In this document: positions 1 to 6,857 of the stretch, piece by piece
Position numbering within the stretch: position 1 is the stretch's first letter
Layout of the letters: each line of letters begins with the position of its first letter
Made by a program: the position numbers and the translations under genes
NCBI GenBank assembly: GCA_024688095.1
Contig: JAILEJ010000314.1
Location: 1-10,480 of the forward strand
Direction of reading: 5' to 3'
DNA: 10,480 bases
From: Butyrivibrio sp.
GTDB taxonomy: Bacteria > Bacillota > Clostridia > Lachnospirales > Lachnospiraceae
The notes under the pieces: generated by a model
The model's database searches: none
What the model was told of the DNA's origin: nothing
The model's input: only the letters and a program-made list of their open reading frames with translations

Positions 1-921
1 AAAATAATTGGTATCTTCAATTCCGAGCATAATACATATTTTATTGGCGGGAAGAGATGTAGTTTTTAGTAGATCTTTTGCACGTTCTATGCGTAAACGG
101 GTTATGTAATTATTGATTGTGTAGCCGGTATATTTCTTGAATATGCGACATAAGTGGTACTTGCTAAATCCGGAGAAATCTGAAAGATATTCCAGCGAAA
201 GGTTATTGGCATAGTTGTTATTAATATAATGTATAAGGTATTTAAGCTGATCAGGCATTGCCTCGTGAATCATAGAATAAGTAGGGGTTTGAGTAAGCAA
301 ATAGATCAGTAATGAGTTGATCTTAGAAGAAATCTGTAACTCCCGGTAGGGACCCGCAGATATATATGCCTTTAATAGCCCTTCAAGATGCGACTGATAT
401 TCTGACCAGGAATTGAGATGAAAGCAAAAACCATGCTTTGGCAAAAATTCCTTGTAGATGTCATGGATGATATTTCCGCTAATATGCAGATCGCTATGAT
501 ACCAAGAATCTCCGTCAGAACAATAAAAGTGAGGCTCTTTACAGTCGATAATAAATATATCGCCTTCCTCTAAAGAGAAAGTCTGACCCAGATAATCTAT
601 TTTTCCATGTCCGGAATATGTAACGACAATCAAGTAAGAATCAAGATTTTTCCTTTTTGTGTAATAAGACATACCGGATTCCCAAAAAGAAAATGATTGA
701 AGAAAAAACAGGTTATTTCTTGCGTAATCAGAGATTGGAAACTGAGGACATAACCTGCTTATGCCATCCAGACGATATGAGCAGTCTTTAAGGTAAATCA
801 TGCCCTCTTCCACAGCGGAACTATCTGATAGTAATATTTCTCCAACTTTTACATTTTCAAGACTACTGACGGTTCGATTATCAGAATATTGGATTTTACT
901 TAATGAGATACCCTCAAACAT
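1..921 (-). CDS. AraC-family transcriptional regulator, C-terminus cut by window edge
   Basis: The minus-strand frame starts at ATG 921-919 and stays open for 307 codons to base 1. The start is set by AAAGGAG about six bases upstream (reverse complement of about 928-934). The N-terminal two thirds look like an AraC-type cupin sensor, with a segment around residues 95-130 reading like YLIVVTYSGHGKIDY then EEGDIFIIDCKEPH. From about residue 225 the protein matches the AraC DNA-binding domain: an NNYANNLSLEYLSDFSGFSK first helix-turn-helix, then FKKYTGYTINNYITRLRIER, then the start of the second helix-turn-helix (ICIMLGIEDTNYF). Only about 20-25 residues should be missing. The family senses a small molecule, often a sugar, and activates neighbouring genes. 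The gene is divergent from the glycosidase cluster and the operator at 957-983 lies between its start and the rightward promoter, so it is the likely regulator of both units and possibly of itself. Its ligand is unknown, and I could not pick a convincing promoter for it. Confidence 0.93.
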   Translation of the reverse strand, partial: MFEGISLSKIQYSDNRTVSSLENVKVGEILLSDSSAVEEGMIYLKDCSYRLDGISRLCPQFPISDYARNNLFFLQSFSFWESGMSYYTKRKNLDSYLIVVTYSGHGKIDYLGQTFSLEEGDIFIIDCKEPHFYCSDGDSWYHSDLHISGNIIHDIYKEFLPKHGFCFHLNSWSEYQSHLEGLLKAYISAGPYRELQISSKINSLLIYLLTQTPTYSMIHEAMPDQLKYLIHYINNNYANNLSLEYLSDFSGFSKYHLCRIFKKYTGYTINNYITRLRIERAKDLLKTTSLPANKICIMLGIEDTNYF

Positions 922-956
922 TGATTACTCCTTTAAATATGATTTTAGGTAATTAT

Positions 957-1015
957 GTGCTTATTTTAAGCAAATATATCTATGTGGAAATATTGACATT
1001 TATAGTATACTCGGT
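957..1015 (+). promoter_or_regulatory. Operator plus promoter 1, upstream of the esterase remnant
   Basis: A 27-bp element (957-983) reads GTGCTTAT, four bases, AGCAAATA, one base, ATCTAT. It is followed after 22 bp by a -10 hexamer TATACT (1006-1011) and the bases CGGTAA. The same arrangement recurs at 1584-1642 with 23 of 27 operator bases identical and the same 22-bp gap, whereas the gap itself is poorly conserved. The expected -35 position (983-988, TGTGGA) is poor and touches the operator, as expected for an activator-dependent promoter. Bases 958-972 form a perfect TGCTTA-TTT-TAAGCA inverted repeat. The divergent AraC-type regulator is the probable binder, by inference from position. 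Confidence 0.7.
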
Positions 1016-1045
1016 AAATGTAGAATACAAAAGAGATGATTTTAT

Positions 1046-1501
1046 TTGAGCAAAATAATGAAGATATATAAAATGAGGAGGATTTCTGATGTTGGTATGG
1101 AATGGGATATTCATCCGAAAAAAAAGAAACCGGTGGGACACAGACTGGCTCTTCAAGCGAAAAATAAAGTATATGGGCAAGATGTTCTATGTGAGGCTCC
1201 TACTTTGATATCAGCAGAATATAAAAATGATAGATTGATTTTGGAGTTCGATAATGCCGGTGAGGGGTTGTATATAGAGTCTGAAAATAATGTACTTTCC
1301 GGAGCCAAGATACGGTTTGGGGAAGAGGAGATAGATACAAACAAATTACGTGCAGAAGCGTATGGGAATAAGGTTATTCTTTATGGCATAAGAGAAGCAG
1401 ATGGAGTAGGAAAAGTCATTTTTGGGGAAGGCGGGTGGTATATTGTTAACTTGTATAATAGTGCCGGAATTCCTGCAAGGCCTGCTATAGCTGAGTTCTG
1501 A
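1046..1501 (+). pseudogene. C-terminal remnant of a sialate O-acetylesterase-type SGNH esterase
   Basis: The open frame gives at most 151 residues. From about residue 13 it reads ISDVGMEWDIHPKKKKPVGH and on through RLALQAKNKVYG, ending in YNSAGIPARPAIAEF. This matches the end of sialate O-acetylesterase-like proteins, which normally run to roughly 500 residues: the DxxHP block with the catalytic Asp and His, then the C-terminal beta domain. The N-terminal SGNH region with the nucleophile serine (GDS block) is absent, and nothing like it lies elsewhere in the window, so the protein cannot be a complete esterase. The start is unclear. TTG 1046, ATG 1058 and ATG 1073 have weak ribosome sites; ATG 1097 lies 15 bases after AGGAGG (1076-1081). 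The best-spaced ATG for that site (1089) is in another frame. It keeps its own promoter and terminator. It could be a translated C-terminal domain, but decay after an internal deletion is more likely. Confidence 0.72.
1076..1081 (+). promoter_or_regulatory. Strong AGGAGG ribosome binding site, ambiguous target
   Basis: AGGAGG is the best ribosome binding site in the first 1.6 kb. It sits seven bases before ATG 1089, which opens a 39-codon frame ending at TGA 1206-1208, and 15 bases before ATG 1097, which is in the esterase frame. In the esterase frame the same bases encode Arg-Arg, so it may be chance coding sequence rather than a functional site. Confidence 0.45.
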
Positions 1502-1509
1502 TCTTTAAG

Positions 1510-1553
1510 AGGTTTGTCACTTAATGATATTCATTAAGCGACAAACCTTTTTT
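1510..1553 (+). terminator. Strong intrinsic terminator after the esterase remnant
   Basis: An interrupted hairpin begins nine bases after the stop codon: AGGTTTGTC (1510-1518) pairs with GACAAACCT (1540-1548), and CTTAATGA (1520-1527) pairs with TCATTAAG (1531-1538). There is one A-C mismatch between the two helices and a TAT loop. A run of six T follows (1548-1553). This separates the esterase transcript from the glycosidase operon, which therefore needs the second promoter. Confidence 0.92.
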
Positions 1554-1583
1554 GATTAAACTAATATGTCAACGAGCAATATA

Positions 1584-1642
1584 GTGCTTATATATAGCAA
1601 ATAAATCTATATAGTTGCAAACAAAATTCAAATATACTCAGT
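1584..1642 (+). promoter_or_regulatory. Operator plus promoter 2, upstream of the glycosidase operon
   Basis: The element at 1584-1610 repeats the operator of promoter 1 (GTGCTTAT, AGCAAATA and ATCTAT in the same order and spacing). It is again 22 bp from a -10 hexamer TATACT (1633-1638), followed by CAGTAA. The position where a -35 would fall (1610-1615) is not a consensus hexamer, which fits activation by a protein bound just upstream. The predicted transcript starts near 1645, giving a leader of under 40 bases before the rhamnosidase start. Confidence 0.72.
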
Positions 1643-1681
1643 AATATAAGGAACACAGAAAAAGAAATGGAGAGCAAAAAA

Positions 1682-4372
1682 ATGAAGATAAACCATTTGC
1701 GTACATCTCATATGGAGAATCCGGTAGGGATTGCCGACAAACCATATTTTTCATGGGTGATTGAAAGTGAAAAGAATAATGTTCTTCAAGAGGCCTATGC
1801 AATCAGGGTGATGAACCTGGCAGGAGAATGCTTGTGGAACACCGGTTGGATTAAGTCATCCAATAACTCTTTTATCCTTTATGAAGGGAAAAAACTGGAG
1901 CAGTGTACCTTATATATTTGGTCTGTTGAGGTAAAAGATAACTATGGAGAAATTGCAACAGCTACAACATCATTTGAAACGGCAATAAATGATGCTGGTG
2001 GGTGGAAAGCAAGGTGGGTTGAAGATTCACTTCAATTGAAAAAACGGGAACACGGTTTTGGCAATCAACCTCCAGCAACTATGTTTAGAAAAACATTTAC
2101 TGTTGATGATAAAAAGTCCATTGAAAAGGTCAGAGTATATGCAAGCGCACACGGCGTGTATAACCTGTATATCAACGGATGTAAAGTCGGTGATAGAGAA
2201 CTGGCTCCGGGGTATGCTTCCTATGATAAAATCCAGCCATTTCAAACATATGAATTGACAGACCTTGTTAGTCCGGGGAAGAACGTCATTGGTATGTATG
2301 TTGGCGATGGATGGTATTTCAGTCCTGAGACTAGTATGGACAACACTATTACTTCAGAAGGCCATCATGGTGTGATATTTGAGATTCATGTCGAATACAC
2401 CGACGGATGCAAAGAGATAATCTGTTCAGATGAAAACGTAAAGGTCAGCTACGGGCCGGTAATAAGCTCGGATATGTTTGCCGGTGAGAGCTATGATGCC
2501 ACTAAAGAGTGTTACGGCTGGAATACATATGCCTACGACGACAGGAACTGGAGCAGCGCAGTAGTTACTGACTGTCCAACAGATAACCTAATGGCAGAGG
2601 CTGATGACATAATAACAGCTGTAAAAGAGTTCGAAGCTTTGGATTTGCTGGTCACACCAAATGGTGAAAAAGTAATTGATTTTGGACAGAATATGGCAGG
2701 TCGCATCCGCTTTAAGTGCAGTTTACCAAAGAACTATAAAATTTCTCTGGTCCACTTTGAAACTTTAGATGAAAATGGCAATTTCTTTAATACGATCGTT
2801 TCTACTAATGGAGTTGGTGCCGGAGCAGATCAAAGAGTTGAATATATTTCATCCGGAGAAGAGAGAGTATATGAGCCACTATTTACGTATTTTGGCTTTC
2901 GATATGTTTGTGTAAAAATCTGCGATGAAAAAGGTAAAGAAGTGCCTGTTGAAATGATCAATAAAGACGATTTTACAGCAGTTGCCTTGTCTACGAAAAA
3001 AGAGAACCTTGGAAGCTTCGAATGCTCTGATGAAAGACTTAACAGACTCTATACAAACATCAGGTGGTCACAATATTCGAATATGATCTCAATTCCAACA
3101 GATTGTCCACAACGGGAAAAGGCAGGCTGGACTGGAGATGCTGCTATTTATATTGAAACTGCGCTATTAAATGAGGATGTTACCCCTCTTTTTTCAAGGT
3201 GGATGAAGAGTGTGGCTGCAGATCAGCAAGATGATGGCATGGTACCCATGGTAGTTCCATTTAATGATACATATAGAAAAATGGCAGCCATGATGGGGCA
3301 GATGACACAGATGAACGCTCTTGCAACATCAGCAGGGTGGGGTGATGTGGTGACAAAAGTTCCGTGGACCATGTACAAAGTTACTGGGAACCGCCATATC
3401 TTGCAAGAACATTATCAGACAATGAAAAAATGGTGTGATTATGTTGTAAATCAAGCAAAAAAGAGAGTTAGAGAAGATTTGCCTAAAGAGAAGGAAATGT
3501 ATTTGTGGAACAGCGGTTTTCACTATGGGGAATGGTTGATACCAAGTACATCCGAAGCCGGTTTTACAGATGAAAATGCTGTAGGTATGGCCATGGCTAT
3601 GACGGCTCAATACACAGCTCCAATTTATGGATATTATTCGGTTTCTACATTTGCAAAGATTGCCAGAGAGCTTGGCAAATCAGAAGACTATGAACATTAT
3701 AGCAGCCTTGCTGAAAAAATGAAGGAAGCAATACAAAGCTGCCTTATCGGCCCAAATGGAGAAGTTCCGGCAGAATATATGGGGGCTTATGTACTTTTCC
3801 TCTACTTTGATCTGGTGCCTGAAAAGTTTAGAAAAAAATATGAAGACCGTCTTGCTGAGATGATAGAGCAGAATAATAACTGTTTAGATACAGGATTTTT
3901 GGCTACTCCATATTTGCTGGAAACATTAGAGAAAATTGGGCGTGATGACTTGGCTTTTTCGCTTGTATTCCAGACGAAATCACCCTCATGGCTATATGAA
4001 GTAGAGCATGGCGCGACAACCATTTGGGAAACCTGGAATGCAATAAGCGATGAGAATATCCCACAACATGTAAGCATGAACCATTATTCCTTTGGTTGTG
4101 TAGCAAGCTGGATATTTAAGACTCTTGGGGGAATAAGATCTGTAGATTCGAAATCCAGACATTGGGTTATAGAGCCAAAACCAGATGGAAGAATAGATTG
4201 GTCACATAGAGAATACATGACTGAACAAGGGCTGATTAGTTGCAAGTGGAGAAGGAATGGAGAAAAAGTGGATATCAAGGTTTCGATTCCTTGCAACGCG
4301 ACAGCAACAGTAATATTGCCGAATGGTAACAGATGTGAAATTGGTAGTGGAAATTATGAGTATGCTTATTGA
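1682..4372 (+). CDS. GH78 alpha-L-rhamnosidase, cytoplasmic
   Basis: The enzyme is predicted to hydrolyse terminal alpha-L-rhamnose (EC 3.2.1.40) by an inverting mechanism. It has 896 residues from ATG 1682. That start is preferred over ATG 1667, five codons earlier, because GGAG lies nine bases before it and the family typically begins MKI.HLR. Visible domains, approximately: an N-terminal beta domain (1-105, ENPVGI and KPYFSWV), the rhamnosidase accessory jelly-roll (about 125-300, with AGESYDATKECYGW), a concanavalin-like domain to about 430 (FTYFGFRYVCV), the (alpha/alpha)6 catalytic barrel to about 790, and a C-terminal beta domain. The hallmark DCPQREKAGWTGD gives Asp474, Glu479 and Asp486, matching the acid cluster of known GH78 enzymes with Glu479 as likely general acid. 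HGATTIWETW gives Glu783, the probable base. No signal peptide is seen. It is first in the operon, directly behind operator 2. It appears full length and intact. Confidence 0.95.
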   Translation: MKINHLRTSHMENPVGIADKPYFSWVIESEKNNVLQEAYAIRVMNLAGECLWNTGWIKSSNNSFILYEGKKLEQCTLYIWSVEVKDNYGEIATATTSFETAINDAGGWKARWVEDSLQLKKREHGFGNQPPATMFRKTFTVDDKKSIEKVRVYASAHGVYNLYINGCKVGDRELAPGYASYDKIQPFQTYELTDLVSPGKNVIGMYVGDGWYFSPETSMDNTITSEGHHGVIFEIHVEYTDGCKEIICSDENVKVSYGPVISSDMFAGESYDATKECYGWNTYAYDDRNWSSAVVTDCPTDNLMAEADDIITAVKEFEALDLLVTPNGEKVIDFGQNMAGRIRFKCSLPKNYKISLVHFETLDENGNFFNTIVSTNGVGAGADQRVEYISSGEERVYEPLFTYFGFRYVCVKICDEKGKEVPVEMINKDDFTAVALSTKKENLGSFECSDERLNRLYTNIRWSQYSNMISIPTDCPQREKAGWTGDAAIYIETALLNEDVTPLFSRWMKSVAADQQDDGMVPMVVPFNDTYRKMAAMMGQMTQMNALATSAGWGDVVTKVPWTMYKVTGNRHILQEHYQTMKKWCDYVVNQAKKRVREDLPKEKEMYLWNSGFHYGEWLIPSTSEAGFTDENAVGMAMAMTAQYTAPIYGYYSVSTFAKIARELGKSEDYEHYSSLAEKMKEAIQSCLIGPNGEVPAEYMGAYVLFLYFDLVPEKFRKKYEDRLAEMIEQNNNCLDTGFLATPYLLETLEKIGRDDLAFSLVFQTKSPSWLYEVEHGATTIWETWNAISDENIPQHVSMNHYSFGCVASWIFKTLGGIRSVDSKSRHWVIEPKPDGRIDWSHREYMTEQGLISCKWRRNGEKVDIKVSIPCNATATVILPNGNRCEIGSGNYEYAY

Positions 4373-4376
4373 TACC

Positions 4377-4384
4377 AAAGGAGG
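4377..4384 (+). promoter_or_regulatory. Ribosome binding site fixing the symporter start
   Basis: AAAGGAGG lies eight bases before ATG 4393. This rules out the in-frame TTG at 4369, whose extension would overlap the rhamnosidase stop and run through this site. Confidence 0.85.
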
Positions 4385-4392
4385 ATATCAGA

Positions 4393-5754
4393 ATGAAAAC
4401 TAAAGAAAAACCAAACTGGGCTTTACCTACAACAACTGCTGTAAATGAAGTATTACCACGCTGGATGAAATGGGCGTGGTCAGGAAGAACTCTGGCCTAT
4501 AGCCTTAACTTCCTTCTGATGGCACAGATTACTTTTTACTGCACAGATATGCTTGCTATTCCGGCGAACATAGTAGGCATACTTCTTCTGGCATCAAAAA
4601 TATTTGATGGCATTTCAGATATTGTAGCCGGATATATAATTGACAGAACAAATACCAGATGGGGAAAAGCAAGGCCATTTGATATATTTATGGCTCTGAC
4701 CTGGGTCAGCACAGTATTTCTTTTCTCGGCACCGGAGTTTAGCCTGACAGGAAAATGCGTATACGTATTTATTCTCTATACACTTACAAATTCTGTTTGC
4801 AGTACATTTGCTTCATGTGGAGATGGTGTGTACCTCAAGAGAGCTGTCAGAAGTGAAAAGAACAGAGTGTCCCTTACATCATTTACTGGTGCAATAGTGA
4901 TGTTCTTCTCTATCATAGTAGGAATTGTATTACCTCAGATGCTGGCGACTCTTGGAACAACCAAGCCCGGCTGGACAAAGATGTCTCTTATTTTTGCCGT
5001 ACCACTTATCATTATGGGTTCCATTCGTATGTTTACAGTTAAAGAAGTTGCCAGTGAACAGCAGGAAGCAGAGAAGACTTCTCCGAAGGTTCCATTTAAA
5101 GATGTTCTTCGCGCTATCTCAAAGAATAAACTTATTATGTTTTTCTGCATTATGAATATCGCATACCAGATTGTTCAGGTTGCCTGCGGCTTCAATTATT
5201 ATTTCAAATGGGTTATGGGAGACCTTGGCCTGGCTTCTGTTCTTGGCCTTGCCAGCATGGTAATTCCGATCGCGCTGATGTTTATTCCGGCTATTACTAA
5301 GAAGCTTGGTACATCTAATTTACTTATTGCAGGAATGATCCTTAATCTTATCGGCTGTGTGGTTCGAATGATTTTACCTTATAATATGCTTTTCCTGGTA
5401 ATTGCGCAGCTGTTCACAATGGTCGGAATGCTTCCGGTTGCATCGCTTGGTAATATTTATCTGCTGGAGTGCATGGAATACGGCCAGAAGAGAAGCGGAA
5501 TCAATATTGATGGAGTTACTGGCTCTTTGTCAGGATTTTCACTTAAGGTCGGTTCAGCTGTAGGGTCTGCTCTCACAGGGTTATTGATGGGTATGGCCGG
5601 CTATATTAGTGATACAAGTGTAACTGTTCAACCGGAGTCGGCATTGTCAATGATCCGGTTCATGTTTGTAGTGCTTCCGACTATTTTAGGAGCAATCGTG
5701 CTTGTTATGGCTCTTATCTATAAAAAAGAGCGCAATAATGTATTGGAGGCATAA
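4393..5754 (+). CDS. GPH-family (MelB-like) sugar:cation symporter
   Basis: This 453-residue membrane protein belongs to the glycoside-pentoside-hexuronide:cation symporters (MFS fold, MFS_2 type) and very likely imports the glycoside broken down by its neighbours. It is strongly hydrophobic with about 12 predicted membrane segments and a longer charged loop around residues 215-245 (SEQQEAEKTSPK). The family signature follows helix II: Asp72 and Asp76 in KIFDGISD, then DRTNTRWGKARPF (84-96). Asp72, Asp76 and Lys69 line up with MelB Asp55, Asp59 and Arg52, the acidic pair of the cation site and its basic partner, so cation coupling should be retained. Na+ versus H+ cannot be told, nor can the substrate. 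The start is fixed by AAAGGAGG; the gene begins 20 bp after the rhamnosidase stop and ends one base before the next ATG. It is the only transporter visible. Confidence 0.93.
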   Translation: MKTKEKPNWALPTTTAVNEVLPRWMKWAWSGRTLAYSLNFLLMAQITFYCTDMLAIPANIVGILLLASKIFDGISDIVAGYIIDRTNTRWGKARPFDIFMALTWVSTVFLFSAPEFSLTGKCVYVFILYTLTNSVCSTFASCGDGVYLKRAVRSEKNRVSLTSFTGAIVMFFSIIVGIVLPQMLATLGTTKPGWTKMSLIFAVPLIIMGSIRMFTVKEVASEQQEAEKTSPKVPFKDVLRAISKNKLIMFFCIMNIAYQIVQVACGFNYYFKWVMGDLGLASVLGLASMVIPIALMFIPAITKKLGTSNLLIAGMILNLIGCVVRMILPYNMLFLVIAQLFTMVGMLPVASLGNIYLLECMEYGQKRSGINIDGVTGSLSGFSLKVGSAVGSALTGLLMGMAGYISDTSVTVQPESALSMIRFMFVVLPTILGAIVLVMALIYKKERNNVLEA

Positions 5755-5755
5755 C

Positions 5756-6820
5756 ATGGAAAGGTATGAGGCTTTTTATCCGGGAAAAGTATGGCTTGAT
5801 ACGGATGGAAAGAGAATTCAGGCTCATGGTGGTTCAGTGATTTATATTGACGGAACGTACTATTGGTATGGAGAAAATAAAGAGTTTACCAAGCCTGATA
5901 ACGACATCTGGCATTGGGGAGTCCGCTGCTATTCATCTACAGACCTATACAACTGGAAGGATGAGGGGATAATTATCCCCCCAGAGCCGGATAAGCCGGA
6001 ATCATCGCTCCACCCTTCAGCATGTATGGACAGACCACACATTATTTATAACAGGCGAACTAAGAAGTACGTTTGCTGGCTGAAAATAATGAATAAGGAT
6101 CAGACTCAATCGGAAACTGTCTTAACTGCGGATTCAATATTGGGACCGTACACATTGGTCAAGGAAAATATCAGGCCACTTGGCATGAGCGCAGGTGACT
6201 TTGATCTTGCAGTAGCTGATGATGGAAAGGCCTACTATTATTTTGAAAGAGTTCATAGCGAAACTATATGTGCTGATCTGACAGATGATTATACAGATGT
6301 AACTGGTTATTACAGCACACACTTTACACACTCGGGACCGCCATATGTCAGGGAAGCCACAGCACATTTTATGCGAAAAGGGAAACACTATCTGCTTACA
6401 TCGGGAACAACCGGATATTTACCAAATCCTTCAGAAGTAGCAGTGGCAGATACATGGCATGGACCATATACAGTTTTAGGCAATCCTCATGTGGGTGATG
6501 TCAGTAATACATCTTTTCATTCACAGATTTCGTCTGTTTTTAAAGTAGAGGGCAAAAGAGACTTATATATAGCGTGCGCAGATCGTTGGAAACCTGATTC
6601 TATGGACACAAAATATGAAGACTATGCAATTGTATTTGAAAAGATGTTCTCGCCTGATAGCAGGGAAGAAATGGCAGATTTGTTTAAAACCATGGGTGAA
6701 AGCATGAATATTAAGGATGATACATCTATCGCTGATTATGTCTGGCTGCCAATAAGGTTTACTGATGATGGACCTAAAATAGAGTGGATTGACTCGTGGA
6801 AAATTGAGGACTATGAGTAA
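5756..6820 (+). CDS. GH43-type glycosidase, exo-beta-1,3-galactanase-like subgroup
   Basis: A 354-residue soluble protein with the five-bladed propeller pattern of GH43. The opening WLDTDGKRIQAHGG, then GTYYWYGE, is typical of the GH43 branch that contains exo-beta-1,3-galactanases (subfamily 24) and its relatives (such as subfamily 34). Other matching blocks are DFDLAVADDGKAYYYFE (Asp148/Asp150, one the likely pKa-modulating acid), REATAHFMRKGKHYLLTSG (Glu200, likely general acid), SFHSQISSVF, then ADRWKPDS and YVWLPI near the end. The usual N-terminal catalytic Asp of GH43 is not seen; His24 occupies the QAHGG region instead, as in the galactanase branch. It probably removes galactose or arabinose units, but the exact specificity cannot be read. 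The start ATG 5756 has GGAGG six bases upstream and lies one base past the symporter stop, suggesting translational coupling; the upstream in-frame ATG 5702 would overlap the symporter by over 50 bases. No signal peptide. Confidence 0.85.
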   Translation: MERYEAFYPGKVWLDTDGKRIQAHGGSVIYIDGTYYWYGENKEFTKPDNDIWHWGVRCYSSTDLYNWKDEGIIIPPEPDKPESSLHPSACMDRPHIIYNRRTKKYVCWLKIMNKDQTQSETVLTADSILGPYTLVKENIRPLGMSAGDFDLAVADDGKAYYYFERVHSETICADLTDDYTDVTGYYSTHFTHSGPPYVREATAHFMRKGKHYLLTSGTTGYLPNPSEVAVADTWHGPYTVLGNPHVGDVSNTSFHSQISSVFKVEGKRDLYIACADRWKPDSMDTKYEDYAIVFEKMFSPDSREEMADLFKTMGESMNIKDDTSIADYVWLPIRFTDDGPKIEWIDSWKIEDYE

Positions 6821-6857
6821 CTCTACCCATTAACTTGGTTGGAAAGGTGAATAAACT

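Noticed and set aside
993..998. Perfect TTGACA as a -35 box
   Set aside because: It stands only 7 bp before TATACT, and at a 16-17 bp spacing the only partner is a poor TAAATG-like hexamer. The corresponding bases are not conserved in promoter 2.
3802..4106. Antisense open frames inside the rhamnosidase gene
   Set aside because: They are shadows of the conserved GH78 coding strand, without ribosome sites or recognisable domains.
4369..4392. TTG start extending the symporter upstream
   Set aside because: The extension overlaps the rhamnosidase stop and covers the AAAGGAGG site that serves ATG 4393.
5702..5755. ATG 5702 as the start of the GH43 gene
   Set aside because: The added 18 residues come from the out-of-frame end of the symporter gene, while ATG 5756 has an ideal GGAGG and begins at the family's usual N-terminus.
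5965..5980. Perfect palindrome GGGGATAATTATCCCC
   Set aside because: It lies inside the GH43 coding region, encodes an ordinary EGIIIPP stretch, has no T run, and no second copy was noticed. Probably chance.
6821..6857. Possible promoter or terminator in the 37-bp gap before the GH3 gene
   Set aside because: No hairpin with T run and no -35/-10 pair is visible; only the ribosome binding site is supported.
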